Of a stretch of 64,000 bases of DNA, positions 13,601-25,524 are shown in pieces (the stretch's first letter is position 1; every line of letters begins with the position of its first letter). This stretch comes from Symbiodinium natans. Its lineage: Eukaryota; Sar; Dinophyceae; Suessiales; Symbiodiniaceae. The DNA lies in assembly GCA_905221605.1 (NCBI GenBank), contig CAJNDS010002597.1, positions 184,001 through 248,000 on the forward strand. The letters are read 5' to 3'. A model generated the notes under the pieces. It was not told where the DNA came from and searched no databases. It saw only the letters and a program-made list of their open reading frames with translations. A program made the translations under genes and the position numbers.

Positions 13601-13735
13601 GACGACCGATGCAGCCTGTGCGGGCGTGAGAAGACCGTCCGAGACCAGCGACAACTCTCTTCCATCGCCGCCTTTGCGGCCATTCCGCCGCGGAGATACA
13701 GCTCGATGGCCCTGGCAGATTGAAGGTGCTCGGAA
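3200..13735 (-). CDS. IFT172: IFT172, C-terminal half: TPR-like repeats of the IFT-B peripheral subunit
   Basis: IFT172 is the largest IFT-B subunit: an N-terminal pair of beta-propellers followed by a long alpha-solenoid; it works in intraflagellar transport, including tip turnaround. About 38 minus-strand exons continue the solenoid in family order. Landmarks: 13690-13730 ([15 protein letters not shown]), 13250-13340 ([17 protein letters not shown]), 12505-12580 ([13 protein letters not shown]), 12395-12440 ([11 protein letters not shown]), 11330-11430, 10800-10895 ([20 protein letters not shown]), 9780-9905 ([18 protein letters not shown]), 9320-9395 ([18 protein letters not shown]), 9045-9140, 8820-8870, 7445-7500 ([13 protein letters not shown]), 6640-6840, 6245-6350, 5870-5960, 4420-4470 ([14 protein letters not shown]), 4215-4345 ([18 protein letters not shown], then [11 protein letters not shown]), 3950-4010 ([19 protein letters not shown]), 3485-3540 ([15 protein letters not shown]) and 3300-3360 ([14 protein letters not shown]). 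The last pieces match the conserved C-terminus. The stop is uncertain: the reading frame runs on to a stop near 3180, or a further short exon exists. Confidence 0.9.
3548..3680. repeat. Short intron-type repeat
   Basis: A diverged member (CTAACAGTAGCATTCCCTTA, then AATAAGGACCCGAATAAGGT and ACCCC) between the IFT172 exons ending near 3540 and starting near 3950. Confidence 0.55.
4706..4776. repeat. (ACTCAT)n hexanucleotide microsatellite
   Basis: About twelve near-perfect ACTCAT units with looser copies upstream from 4645. It produces a spurious His-Thr frame. It lies in an IFT172 intron. Confidence 0.95.
4925..5110. repeat. Short intron-type repeat, weak or compound copy
   Basis: Contains AAGGTATACACAGGGGGTTC, CAAAGGGGTATATG and, further on, AAAAAGGAACCTTATTTAAA. 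These are similar to parts of the family in both directions. It lies in an IFT172 intron. Confidence 0.35.
5965..6070. repeat. Short intron-type repeat filling an IFT172 intron
   Basis: GATATACCCCCAAAATAGTA then GAATCCTTATTACAGGAACC and AAAGGGTACCCC. The flanking IFT172 exons end near 5960 and begin near 6068, so the intron is almost nothing but this repeat. Confidence 0.75.
7552..8370. repeat. Interstitial TTTAGGG/TTTGGGG tracts in IFT172 introns
   Basis: Runs at about 7552-7575, 7715-7803 (mostly GGGGTTTG/GGGGTTCG variants), 8090-8140 (CCCTAAA orientation) and 8346-8370, interrupted by IFT172 exons such as 7810-7860. Confidence 0.85.
9424..9510. repeat. Short intron-type repeat, opposite orientation
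   Basis: The reverse complement reads CATATAGACCCCCAAATACT, later GGACCCCAAGAAGGTACCCC, close to the copy at 16316. It fills the intron between IFT172 exons at 9395 and about 9575. Confidence 0.75.
9655..9775. repeat. Short intron-type repeat, diverged
   Basis: AATCCTTACTAGGGAACAAA and GAGTATTATAATCGGGGTAC resemble the family. It lies between IFT172 exons near 9600 and 9780. Confidence 0.5.
9985..10085. repeat. Short intron-type repeat
   Basis: AATATACCCTAAATAGTATA then GATTATGGGAATCC and CTCGGAACCCCTATT. It occupies the intron upstream of the IFT172 exon at 9780-9905. Confidence 0.7.
10652..10693. repeat. (GA)n microsatellite in an IFT172 intron
   Basis: GAGAGA run with one interruption (GACAGA), between exons at 10490-10590 and 10800-10895. 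Confidence 0.95.
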
Positions 13736-15929
13736 AAATTCTGAGGCGATGTGTTGGATAATGCTCTTTGACTCTTTTCTTGCCTCAGCAGCATGTCTCC
13801 ACGGCCCTCTCCCATAACATTCATGGTGAAACCAAACACAGCTGGCAGACTCGAATACGATCCACAATGATCTCTCCGAGCAGGAGAACTGGGAGTTCCG
13901 GTCCCAATGGACGGCCAAGTTCACTCTCACTCCTTCAAGGCAGGCGCCTGCGAACTCTTTCGGCAGCTCTGCAAGATTTCAGCTCAACAACTCAACAACC
14001 ATACATACTTACTTAACAGGATGCTACAGGCCAGACGCAAAAGCTGGAAACGCCTTCTCCGGCACAGCAAATCCACGCTCGCCGTGGTTGGCAAAGATAC
14101 TCGGAGTGCGCCACAAGTCTCGGCTCCTCATCCGGATCAAGCTCACATATCTCCATAGCTTTGAAAAGGGGTGACTAAGGTGACTAAGGTTCTCCTCTGC
14201 CGCAACTTCGGCTGCATGAGTGTCTCAGTGAACTCCCACGGACGCGGTTCGCCTGTGCGCCCTCGCACCTCCGACAGCTATGAAACCAAAAAAGGGACAC
14301 TTGTTCACCCCAACTGTCAGTCGCATCCACACTCTGCACACTCGGACCATAATCTTGGGCAACCACCCCAGTAGGCAACTTGGTGTAGATTGCCAGCCTA
14401 CGAGGGCACTTCATGACACTTCAGAAGCAGCGTTGCATCTGAACAAAAGTCACTCAGATCCACTCCCTCATCATCAAAAGATCATGTGCGCAAAATGTTT
14501 TGGACCAACTTGGCACTCGAGGACCCAGCATTGTGTTTCCGTATTCGCGATTCCTGCAAGCACAAGCGAGCTAAAGCAAAAGGCACGATGGGCACAAAGG
14601 CACTTGACAGGTCCGAAACCCGTTGATGGTTCGCTGCGTCAGGGTGTCTACGAGTCTGTGATGTGAGGCTACGATACCAGAGCAACCCAGCTCAGGTTAG
14701 CAGCATACAAGCTTGTTCGTGTGCTGAGGTAGAACTGATTGCCAAGGACAAGAGACGACCAATCAGTTCAAAGTGGGGCCACGACATGCAACAACAAATG
14801 TAAGAAGCTACCGCCAAGAGGGTCTTGCCAATCTTGTGCCCTGGGGGCAGCCTGAGTCCATGGAGTACAGGAACTCCAGCGGCAATGTCGTCGAAGTCAT
14901 CTTCGTCTTCGAAGGGCGCACACAGCACCGGAGGCAGGGCCCCTGACCAAGTGTTTGCATGTGTGCGAACCACGGCGCAGCCACAAAACGCCCTGTTGAA
15001 CACACAGCAAAACTGCCACAAGACCACCGAAACCACCGTCAGCTCTTGCAGAGGATGCCTAACTCCCGCGGGTACTCGATGCAAACCAGCCCATCTCGCT
15101 CAATGAGCTCAGACTTCGCCAAGGCCTGAGCTGCCACAGAGAGCAACCAGAGACACTGAAGCTGGCAGTGGTCGTAATCCGTGGCCCTTCCATGTCGGTT
15201 AGGGCTGATGTGTGCGGCATTCTTGCACGTGTTTCAAGCATGCATGTTGTCAATCCCTGGTCAACACCATGATGAAAGCCGAACAAGTTCTTCACATCCG
15301 TGTGTCCATGACACTGGTGGTAGCGTTTGCTATACAATAGCTTCCAGCATCCACGCCAGCAGAGTATCAATTGAAACTAGAGCGGTGTTCACATCATCGA
15401 CAGGGCAACCCAAGATTGTGGGCGGAAAGGCTTCGCCGGCTTCGCATGAGAAGTTGCAAAAAGCAAGCAACACATGGCAACACATGGCAACACGGCCAGC
15501 CGGGTGGGTACATGATGCGGACGGCTTTGCATGACGTCGCGATAGTCTTGAGGGTACAGGGATTTTGTTCGTTTCGATCATATGGAGCCACATGCAATCA
15601 CAAGGATGTGGAACAACAACATGGATTAATATCTTTTCCGAGCATGGAATCTCGGCCCCTGACAGTGCAGAGCTGACGGAAAGAGATCTCGTCGGGGTTG
15701 GGAGACACCGTCTGCCAAGTTAAGTTGGAATCTTGATTTGAAGCGACTCCACAGGCTTTTTCGGGCGTTTGGGCTTTGGGTTTACGGTTTCCGAGGCTTA
15801 AGGAACTTAGAAAACTTGCACAGAACAACGTGGGAGGGGCACGATCAGATTGAAGCTGCGGTTCACGAGGCCGTACTTCTCGGGATCCTGGTCGCGAGAC
15901 GTGCGAGCTCTGTGCAACTTACCCTAAAG

Positions 15930-17760
15930 CCTGAACCCTAAACCCTTATTTTCCTGACCCTAAACCCTTGGAAAGAAGTTGAAGACATCATAAGACAGAT
16001 CATGATCAGCCTCAAGAAGATCCAGGACGTCCGCCTGCAAGGTCAGGGCAGCTGGCGGACGAAGCTCTCTGAGAACCCCTAAATCCTAAACCCTAAACCC
16101 TAAACCCTATCACGTCGCCTGGATGGCACCCACCGGCTGCCGCGCCACCTGGGCGCGGTGCAGCTCGATCTGGACCTGAGCCCGAGGACCTGGCTTTCCG
16201 TGGAAGTCTGAGTTTAGGATAATAAGGGCACACGGGGGTTTAGGGTTTAGGGTTTAGGGTTCAGGGTTCAGGGTTTGGGGTTTGGGGTTTGGGGTTTGGG
16301 GTTTAGGGTTTAGAGTCATATAGACCCCAAATAGTAGGATCCCCTTAGAATAAGGACTCCAAGAAGGTACCCCCTAAATCGCGTGAACCTCCGTCGAAGA
16401 GTTCTCAAGATGCCCAGCAGGTGCTGGAGGCCTCCAACCATGCTCAAGGGCCCCGTCTCGGCCTGCGTCGCCGCTCGCTTCTGCTGCTGAGGATGTCGAG
16501 AGTAGGGTTTTTTGGGTTTAGGGTTTAAAAATTAAGCTTTAGGGTTTAGGGTTTAGGGTTTAGGGTTTAGGGTTTAGGGTTAGAGTCCATGCATGCTTTT
16601 GCGCACAGCTTCCGTGGCCGCCCAATCGGCCTCGAGGCGCTCGTTCATGGGGCCTTTCGAGGCCTCCTCGTGCTCCATGTAGCCACACAGCCAGGCGTTG
16701 GCAATGGCACAGTCGACACCTCTGTCCGTGACTTGAGCACTCCACACAGGATGAGTTAATGCCAACATCATCAAATCTCCTCAGACCCAGCAAGGTCGTA
16801 AGCGGGGGACAATCCTTCGAGGAGTCGACCTGAGCAAGTGTCAGGTCGCGAGCAGCGGAGCGGCACACGATCCAAAAAGCTGAGGCCAGCACAAAAATGC
16901 ACTCAGCTGCTCCTCGGCTGAGCCCTTCGATCCCCACCGAGCCCGTCCCTGCACGGAATCTCTGACTGGCCATCTGGTAGTGGCTCATTCGCCACTTTCA
17001 ATCAGCTTTTGCTTCGAATCTGATCATCTGGTCACGGAGCACTGGCCTGTGAAGAGGTCGAGGTGACGCACCGAGCGATCTTCGAAGAGATGCATGGCAG
17101 TCACCTTGATGAAAAAAAAAACAATTCACTGATACCGTATGGACATCAGTGCATCAAGGCACTGCGGCCACCATCCCGCCGGCTTGTCGCGCGCTTGTTC
17201 AACCCCCTGTGCTTTGCTGCGGCCCCGGCTTGGTTGAAGAGAGCCTCACGCACCCGCTCCATCGTCGGTCTCACGATGACCTTCAAAAGCACCAAGATCA
17301 GGTCAGATTGGCAAATGCATTACTATATTTTCGTATGTCCATAATATAGTAATATAGTAAATGCAACTTCACTGCGCCCCAACACCGCGTCACTGGGTGT
17401 GCAGCTCCGGCCGGCTGCTCCAGCCGACGGCGCTTGGCCTTGGACGATCAAGCACTGCCTTTCTTGAGAAGCAAGCCGAGGCCAACGCAAGTAGGCAATC
17501 TCAAACCCTAAACCCTAAACCCTAACACCATAATTATTAATGATCGTCATCCCTCAGTCCCTAGTACCCTGAAACCCACAGTACCCTAAGGCCTCAATAC
17601 ACCAAATCCCTCAATCCCCTACATCCTCAATACGCTGAAGTACCCTAAAACCCTCAATGCCTTAAACCCTCAGACCCCAAAATTTAACCCCAGCCCTCAA
17701 TACCCCAAAACACCCTCGACCACCTTAGAACCTTAACCTGGATCCCAAACACTCGGATAT
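15930..17760. repeat. Cluster of interstitial telomere-type tracts
   Basis: Tracts at about 15935-15970 and 16078-16112 (CCCTAAA), 16228-16315 and 16503-16586 (TTTAGGG), and 17499-17530, then a decayed CCCTNAA-rich stretch to about 17720. Orientation switches several times within 2 kb. Confidence 0.85.
16316..16392. repeat. Short intron-type repeat
   Basis: CATATAGACCCCAAATAGTA, then GATCCCCTTAGAATAAGGAC and AAGAAGGTACCCC. It directly follows a telomere-type tract. Confidence 0.7.
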
Positions 17761-18705
17761 GCTGTTGCTTCTGCTGGCTGGAATCCACAATGACCTGGTC
17801 ATCATCGACCCCCTCCGAAAAAGTTCTTGGTTCCCTTGAAAGAATCAATGCTGATTTCTGTGAACCGGACCCCCATTCCTGATGGAATCATTTCAATAGT
17901 TTGCAGCTTTCCGGACTTGTCCGACCCTTGGCAACCTCAGGTCCGAAACTCCATCAAGTTCAATCAAGTTCCAGATGCTGTCCCAGATGCGGTTCCAGTG
18001 CTGACGCGCAGCCGGGAGGGGAAGTCCCAGTTCTTGTGCGCCAGCGGAGGGCCCTGCTTCAAGCGCCACGACACCTGAGCGGTTTTTTATGGCGACAAGG
18101 TAAGGCAGCAGAAGTGCGCCGACTTGCTTCCAACCATTCCCCAAGTCGTTCTTAGAGGCGCCGGCCTTTTGTTTGGAGCGCTTTGAGCGGCCATGCGCAT
18201 GGCCCGGACCTATCCACGAGGTAAAATGAGCCCTCGAGGCTTGCTTCCACAGTCGTTCCTCCGAAAGCATCTGAGGGACAGGCCACCGCTCACGCTTCTG
18301 GTCGGCCTTGTCCTGTGCCGCCAGGAGATATGACTACATCCTTGAAGACATGCACAAGAAGCGGACAAAGTAATGGACGAGGCAGCAAACATTCTGCAGG
18401 CCCGATTCTAGAATGCATAAATCGGGTAAGCAGCAGTTGCTTCCACATTGCTTCCTACCCGCTCCACGTCCCACCTGCTGATGCTTAGCCAATGGTTGGG
18501 GACGTCCACATTGACCAGCTCGTTCGATCCAGGTGCGAGCACGTCAAGCCTGGGTGTTGGCCAGGCAACATTCTCCGCTCCAACTATGGTGTGCGTGTGG
18601 GGAAGCTGACCTGCTTCCGCCAAACAACTTCGCTTCAGCAACTCTGACCACCTCCTAGTATAGCGATAAACGGCTTTGCATATCAAAGGCCACCGACGGA
18701 GCGAA

Positions 18706-18769
18706 TGAGAGAGAGAGAGAGAAAAAAAAAAAAAAAAAAAAAACAAGAAAAACACACACACACACACAC
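18706..18769. repeat. Compound microsatellite (GA)n-(A)n-(CA)n
   Basis: GA run, then about 22 A, then a CA run, inside the long IFT172 gap. Confidence 0.95.
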
Positions 18770-19769
18770 CAAGCCCAGAACTGCGAAGATGCTGGATCTG
18801 ACAGCGCGGACCTCCTCACACTTCAACGTTCAGCGCTGAACAACTCAGGCATACTCAGGCGTCCTGTCAACAGGGGTTGCGACTGGGGGCCCCCGCATCG
18901 GATCCCTGGAACTGCTGCTCCCGCCACCACCTTGCAATCAAGGGAATCACGATGAAACACAACGACTGGCATAAGAAACAGGGTCGAGCACAGAAAAGGC
19001 TTTTTTCCGGTGTTTCCACAAGGGAAGCACCTGGCCCGGCATCATCGGCATCCTCGGCATCCTCGGCATCCTCAGCCTCTTTCGGGTACGCTTGTAAATT
19101 CCCAAGCATCAAAAACTCGGCAAGACATGTACTATGATGTACAATGTACATGTTCGGCACGGACGAGCGTACAGCCTCCGCTCGGCACGCCACTCGGCGG
19201 AAGCTCCTCCGCGAGTGCAACGGGGCTCGCCTCCCGGGTGCACCCACCGCCACCGGGAAAGCCTAAGGAATGCCAAAACATGGTCAGCGCATGTCAACCC
19301 ACCTGCCTGCTCATCAAGGCCAGCCCAAGGCCCGTCATGGCCTGGGACGTGGTGCGCGGTGAAGACAATACAGCATGGTGCTGTGATACATCCATCTATC
19401 AGCGTCCACCGAACGCCAACTCCTGAGCCTCCGTGCCGCCGGCAAGACCCCTCTCGGCTCCGAAGCATGGCTCGGGCCTCCAACTGTCTCAAAATCTCTC
19501 AAGCAAAGACCACCTCGGAGTGAAAAATCCTGAGCTGGCCTGCAGAGGAGACCGCACCGGGCTGCGATGCAGTCGGCAGAGGCCACGGGATAGGCAATTG
19601 CTGTGCACACAACGCCATGTTTCCAGCCAAACTGCGGACCGCAACATGCAAGAACCGTCCTACACAAACACCAACCATGCCAGCGCAGGAGCAGAGCACT
19701 TGCAGAGCCGCCCTGCCAGTGCCTGTCAAGCCCTGTCAAGACCTGTAAAGCCTTTGAACCCTTGAGTCC

Positions 19770-22700
19770 CTTGGCCAACGCCTGACGTAGTCGCCATCGA
19801 TTTCCTGGAGCTCGCCAGCCTTCTCCTGCAGCCCATGCAGCCCATGAAGGTCCGGCATCCCTGGATTTCCTTGAAGGCACCCCCCGCCCCTCCTCTTGCT
19901 GTGTGGACAGCAGCCATTGCAGGTAGTAGTTCTTCAGGTGCATGAGCTGGCCGGGCGAGCGACATGGGAACCCAGAACCCCCTTTTTGAACACCGCAAGA
20001 CGCCGACACGTGGTCCTTTTATGGGGTCGGCGACAGCACTGCTCAATGCTGGGGCCTTGGGGTGGTTCTTCCGCTCTGCTAGCTGTATGGATTCGTTGTA
20101 CTTGTGAAGCTCCTGTCAGGTGGAAAAGCAGAGGAATAGCCCATTGATTCGACAGCAACGAGGATTTTCTGAGCAAAACCCGTGCCCACAGTACGGTGCG
20201 CCTGGTACATGGCCAGCGCCTCATCTAGCTCGTTGTGGTCCAGCAGGATGGCTTCTGCTCGCTGGAACTGCTTCGCAAGCATGGCCATCTTGGCCTCAGC
20301 ACCGTGCAGGACGTCATGGCACCGTGGAACAAGGTACATCTTCACGCTGGCCTGTGCCATGTAGTAGTTGGAGCCATCGCCGCCAACCTCTGCAGCGTGG
20401 TCTTGGATGAGGCGGTTGACCTCAAAGCGAACTCTACAGTCTCACCGAAGTTCTTGTGTTGCGGATGTCTCCACAGCACCCCTGCCTTGTGCAGGTATCG
20501 GCTCTTGGCCACATCACCCAACACCGCATAGCAGCGCTCTGCCACTGGCAGGTTGAAGTGCTCCTCTGCCAGAAGCAGGATGTGAAAGAACCCCGGGACC
20601 GGCGAGACCCTTACATTTCGCTACATGCTGATCATACATTCCTTACATTCCGTACATTGGAGAACGGCCAACTGTCTGAGAAGTGCTTTCCTTTCGTGCC
20701 TTCCTTTTGGGCCTTTCGTCACAAGGTCACCTGCAGTTTAACTAGAAGACAGGACCTTTAGAACATCTGGCAAATGCCCGTCCATGGAGGCATCAGCCAG
20801 CGATCGCCACATTGCTTCCGTCTCTGGCGTGAGCGGGAGCTCCTGGTGTTCAAGACATTCGCCGCAAGGATCCGCGCCATGTGATGGCAGTTCTCGCAAG
20901 CTGGCCTCCAAGAGATCCACGGCCTGCAGGAATTCAATCGCATACATCACCGAATCAACAGCACCACAATAAACTTCGCACCATCTCTGCAAGGCCTTCG
21001 CGTACTGACCCCGTTCCAGACATGAGCCAAAGGAAATCAAGCCCTCATCCAGCTCGTACTCCACCTGCCAACAACCATTCAAGCCTGCTTGATGACAAGG
21101 GGTTTCGGGAACTGTCACCATTTGCGTGTGGCAGTCTGCTTTGGCATTGTAAAACATTCGGAGTTTTCAGGCTTCTGTTCGAACAAGAACAGCAGGAGGA
21201 TCCGCACGCATATGGATGCGAACATTTGCATCACAAAATCACTAGTTAGGCCTCACGGCAAAGTTGCAAACAATGATGCAAACCAGGGCACCAAATTTCT
21301 GTCACCAGCAAACATGAAGGCTCGCACAGCCACAAAGAACATCAAGGAATAACTTCCAGCAACATTCCAACGCAGAGCGAGAAGTCGTATTGATTGCCTT
21401 CCCTACCTCTCCTTGCAGCAAAAGGGGACTGCCTACTTTCGCCCGCTCTGCATCTCATGGTCTGAGGCAGCTGCCATGTTGACGCCCTCGTCCACGATGA
21501 CACAAGTTCGACCGTTCGAGCGTTCGATGTCTTCGATGTCGCCCTTGATCTCATGTAGCGTCACCCGATCAGGAGCATTGATCGAGTACCATACACAAAG
21601 CTGTCCTGCGCAAATGGAAATAGCTGCCTCCTTGCATCCACTCATGCAAATGCTAGCGGGTCCTCTGTTCTGTGCCACGACTACGTCGCTGTCTGGAACC
21701 CACTGCACGTAGTTGCAGTAGTTCAGGAGGGTAACCTCAACAACTCTTGACCAGCTGGTGCAACGCAAGCTTGCACAATGACTTCTGACTCTGTAGCAGA
21801 GCAGGATACAGCTCTGCCTCTGCGACATTCATTACGAACGCCCTAGATACGATCCCTCCTGCACATTGCGTGAACCATCCTGGGGTTCTCTCCCAAGGAA
21901 TGAGCCCTGCTCTGCTGCTCAATGTCAAAGAGGTAGAGCTGCCTCCTCTTGTCTCTGAAGATGAGGCCTGGTACTGAGGACCTACCATCTTGAACTATGC
22001 CTTGCATACCTTTGCAGCTTGACGCGTGCTATTCTCTCGGGCCATGACGATTTGCCCCATTTGGGTTCAATTCCTCAGCAGAAATGGAATCACAGTGAGC
22101 TGACTGTCTGCCCGAGGTGACTTAGGCTACGGGAGGCCTTGGGGCCGTAGGATGCGGACTAACCAGTCGATCCTGGTGTCGTGATGGATGTTCGCCAGGG
22201 TGGCATTCGAAACCTGGCCAGTCCCTCTACCCTGCTTCTACCAATTTCCAGCTTCCGTGCCCACCCACTATGCCGGCTGAAACTGACAAGGCATGACAAG
22301 CCGGGTTGGCCAAATCACAAACACGGATCGTCATCAGGTCCAGCAGGTATGCGATAACCTGCACACGAAGATGAAAAAAAAAAGAAACACGCACTGAGGC
22401 GCTATAACCCCACACCGCATCCCTCAATCCCACAACATCCCACAGGTCTTTCCAGCCTTCAGCTCGCCTATGGCTGGGGCGTAGGCGTCGCTCTCTTCCG
22501 GCGCGCTGATCCGAACACCTGGGAGCTACGCAACAAGGGCCCCAACATGCCCCAGTGCTTCCACGGAAGCGGCTCTTTGGGGTTAGGGCTTAGGGTTTAG
22601 GGTTTAGGGTTTAGGGTTGAGGGTTTTGGGTTGAGGGTTTAGGGTTTCGGGCTTAGGGTTCAGGCTGCTTCCGTGAACCCTTGGCTCGAGACAGCCCTGA

Positions 22701-25493
22701 GCCTGAGTGCCTGAGTGCTCGGCTGATGAGGTGCGGAGACATGAACTCCGTGCGGGCCTCGGCCCAAAGTGTCGCGCAGTCCTACCATCCTAAAGCCTCG
22801 CCTGTGTCACAACAGACATAAAAAATGTTACTATATACATACAAGATACGATACAATAGAATACAACAATACAATGTGATGAAATACAGTGCAATCCAAT
22901 ACAAGGCCATATAACATGATACATTAATTATATACACAATACGAGTAATAGGAAGAAGGAAACAAGTCATCACAACACTACTGATAAGGGAAGTCTTTGA
23001 GGCTCCGGGCGCACGCCAGCAGCTCATTGCAGCCGTACTCGACCACTGAGAGCTCACCGGCCTCCAGCCGGAGAACAACAGCCAGGACACAGAGGATCAG
23101 ATGCACACAAGCGGGGAGGGGGGGGGGGGGGTGGAAACACCTTGAAGATCATGCAAACCGTGGGGTTGTCGAAGACAAACTTCTCGTTGCCTGCCAGGGT
23201 GCCAAATATCTCCCAATTGAATTGAGGGTGTGTGAAGATGTGAAACGGACCCGAGCTGCAGACCGCTTGAGTGCCAGGGGATCTCTGACAGTCTGCCTCA
23301 GAGCTGTAGTCCGGCAGGAGTGTTGGAAGACATGAGATATTTCCAATGAGCTGTTTTCCCAAGAGCCGGGCACGTTTGCAGATCCCCCAGCAATATGCTC
23401 TCCGGGGTGTGAGCTACCAGGAAGCGCTCCTCTGCACAATCCAGCTTACGCATTTTGCATCGCATCGGAGTTCACTGGATTCACAGGTCCAGCAAGCTCG
23501 CGCAATGGCCTGGAATATGTTGATCTTTTTGATCTCGAATCCGACGTTGCTCTTGAGCACAATGCGCGCGCCAGAGCGCAGGCTCTTCACAATAACCTGA
23601 CTCAGGGAGACGTAGGTGAACTCGTGCGAGTCGCGATAACCTGAGCAAGTGACGCCAGGTATCGAGTTCCAAACAGACCACCCCACACACACGCACTGGA
23701 TCAGCTCGTGTAGGCTCCAAGCGTGATCGCCGAATGCAAACGTCGAACATGTCCACGCCACCGCAGAGAGACCCAACGATGAGTCGAGACCCATCTGCCC
23801 GCCATGAAAGTGCAGTGACTGTGTAGAGGTTTGGCACCTGCGGTCCAAAAGCAGCTTGCGCAGGAGCTTGCAACCAACGGCTGGCGAAGAGCCTCTCGCT
23901 GTACAACTTCAGCCCACTCACTCCTTTTCGGGTGCCAGGCAAAGACCTGCACTTCACTTCAAAGTAACGAACCGGTTCAGAGCAGCAAAAAAAACGGGCG
24001 GACTTGTGTGGAGTCTCAGCATGGCTCAGCTGAATTCTGAGCTCTCAGCTAGGAAGCGGTTGTAGTTACCCAGGACCACAGACTCGCCGGATGGATTGAA
24101 GGCCGCGACGGTGAACTCCTGCACGGGAGTTCACAGCAGTTCACACGGTTCATATGCGGTCAGAGCTGGCAGCCGTTGAGGACGGGTCCTTGATCTTCTG
24201 GTCGCCAGTGTAGTCAAAGGTCTGCCCTTCCCGACCCTGAAGGCTATGCAGTGGCATGACAAGTACAGGCCAGATATGGCCAAGTGCCGAGTGCTCACAA
24301 GCAGAAATCTGCCTCTGAGTCCCAGAATCGCACCATGCGGTCGTTACCCGCAGCACAGATGCCGGCGTAGCCCCAGGACAGGGCGTAGGGTACGCACTGG
24401 CGGCATGCTGTGCTCGAAAGTCAATGGACAGGTCTCGTTCTCTGACAAACACAGCGGGTTGAAGCCTGAGGCACCATGGCAAACTTGGTGGTGGTCGGGC
24501 GAGGAACCTGGCATACATTCGCTCAACTCAGCACGGTGTGACAGTGCATGCAGACCATGCCAGGACCATGGGCCATGAGTCACACAGAGACTGGGTCGGG
24601 AACCGTCTCGGTTTCAAAATGGAAGCGGTAGATGGAACCATCCAGGTGCCCGCTGAGAATGGAGTTTCCATCAGGGCCTAAAACACTTTGGCCACAGTGA
24701 GCTGCGAAGTCCAACTGAATGAGGCTGAACGACTACTTTACCTAATGGCCAGATAAGGCGGAGACCAGCACACATCGAAACTACAAAGGAATCGGTCGAG
24801 TAAAGAGTGGCGGCCTGCAAAGAGGCTTGCCTAGACTCAGATCATGCTGACCCAAGCCTGAACCCTGGGCCTTGTTGGACTTGAGCTGGCCCACTTTGAC
24901 CTTGCCTTCGGCAAGGCCGAACACAACCTGCGGCCCGTCCAACCACTTGACTTTTCGCTGAGCAGGGGAGGCAAGTGGAAGTTGAGAGTCGGCTCATCTG
25001 CTCTAGAATCTGAAGAGCTTGAGACATCAACCTGTCTGGAAATCAACCTTGTGACATGCACTGACACACCCTGTACCAGGAAGATCAAGTAAGATCAACA
25101 AGTCTGCCTCGTTCGGATGTCCCGCTGGCCAGGTGAGGCATGTCACGCTCGAGGTCTGCTGGAACTTGTTGCAGATGGACTTCTTGTCCTCCACTGCGCT
25201 CACGCTTTTAGGCCTGAGTGGCCTAGCATGTAAGGTGCATAAGGTGCACCCGCGGCCGAGAACGGTCGAGTCAAGGCATCGGCCAGCACACTAGTTCAGG
25301 GCGGCCGGTCATCACTTCTTTTAGCCCGAACACATCCAGCCTTCCAGTCACTTCCGAGCTTGTACACGAACCTCGGGATGCAGGAGCCGCAACCGCAACT
25401 GTAGCCTCTTGTTGTAATGATTGCAAGTTCTCAGCAGCCAAGGTCCAAGCAAGGGAGTCACTTCTTACAGGTTACTCACTCCAGAGCGCCAAG

Positions 25494-25524
<31 letters not shown>

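Larger units (their letters stand above)
13850..18700 (-). other. Unassigned exon-like segments inside the large IFT172 gap (possible nested gene)
   Basis: IFT172 coding sequence stops at about 19785 and resumes at about 13730 with no residues missing from the family pattern, so this 6-kb interval should be one intron. It nevertheless holds several minus-strand segments that read like protein and do not match IFT172: 14815-14915 (DDFDDIAAGVPVLHGLRLPP), 15060-15115 (SELIERDGLVCIEYPREL), 15335-15440 (PTILGCPVDDVNTALVSIDT), 15640-15725 (TVSPNPDEISFRQLCTVRGR), 15845-15920 (DPEKYGLVNRSFNLIVPLP), 16585-16735 (VDCAIANAWLCGYMEHEEAS), 17195-17310 (VIVRPTMERVREALFNQAG), 17770-17830 (VDDDQVIVDSSQQKQQ) and 17895-18080. 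I do not recognise the family. Near 15970-16215 the plus strand reads about equally well, so some segments may be chance. Telomere-type tracts and one short intron-type repeat also lie here. Confidence 0.35.

Noticed and set aside
15970-16215. Plus-strand coding exons (EVEDIIRQIMISLKKIQDVR; LGAVQLDLDLSPRTWLSVEV)
   Set aside because: They read plausibly, but the minus strand reads equally well over the same bases; neither can be preferred by eye, so no plus-strand gene was called.
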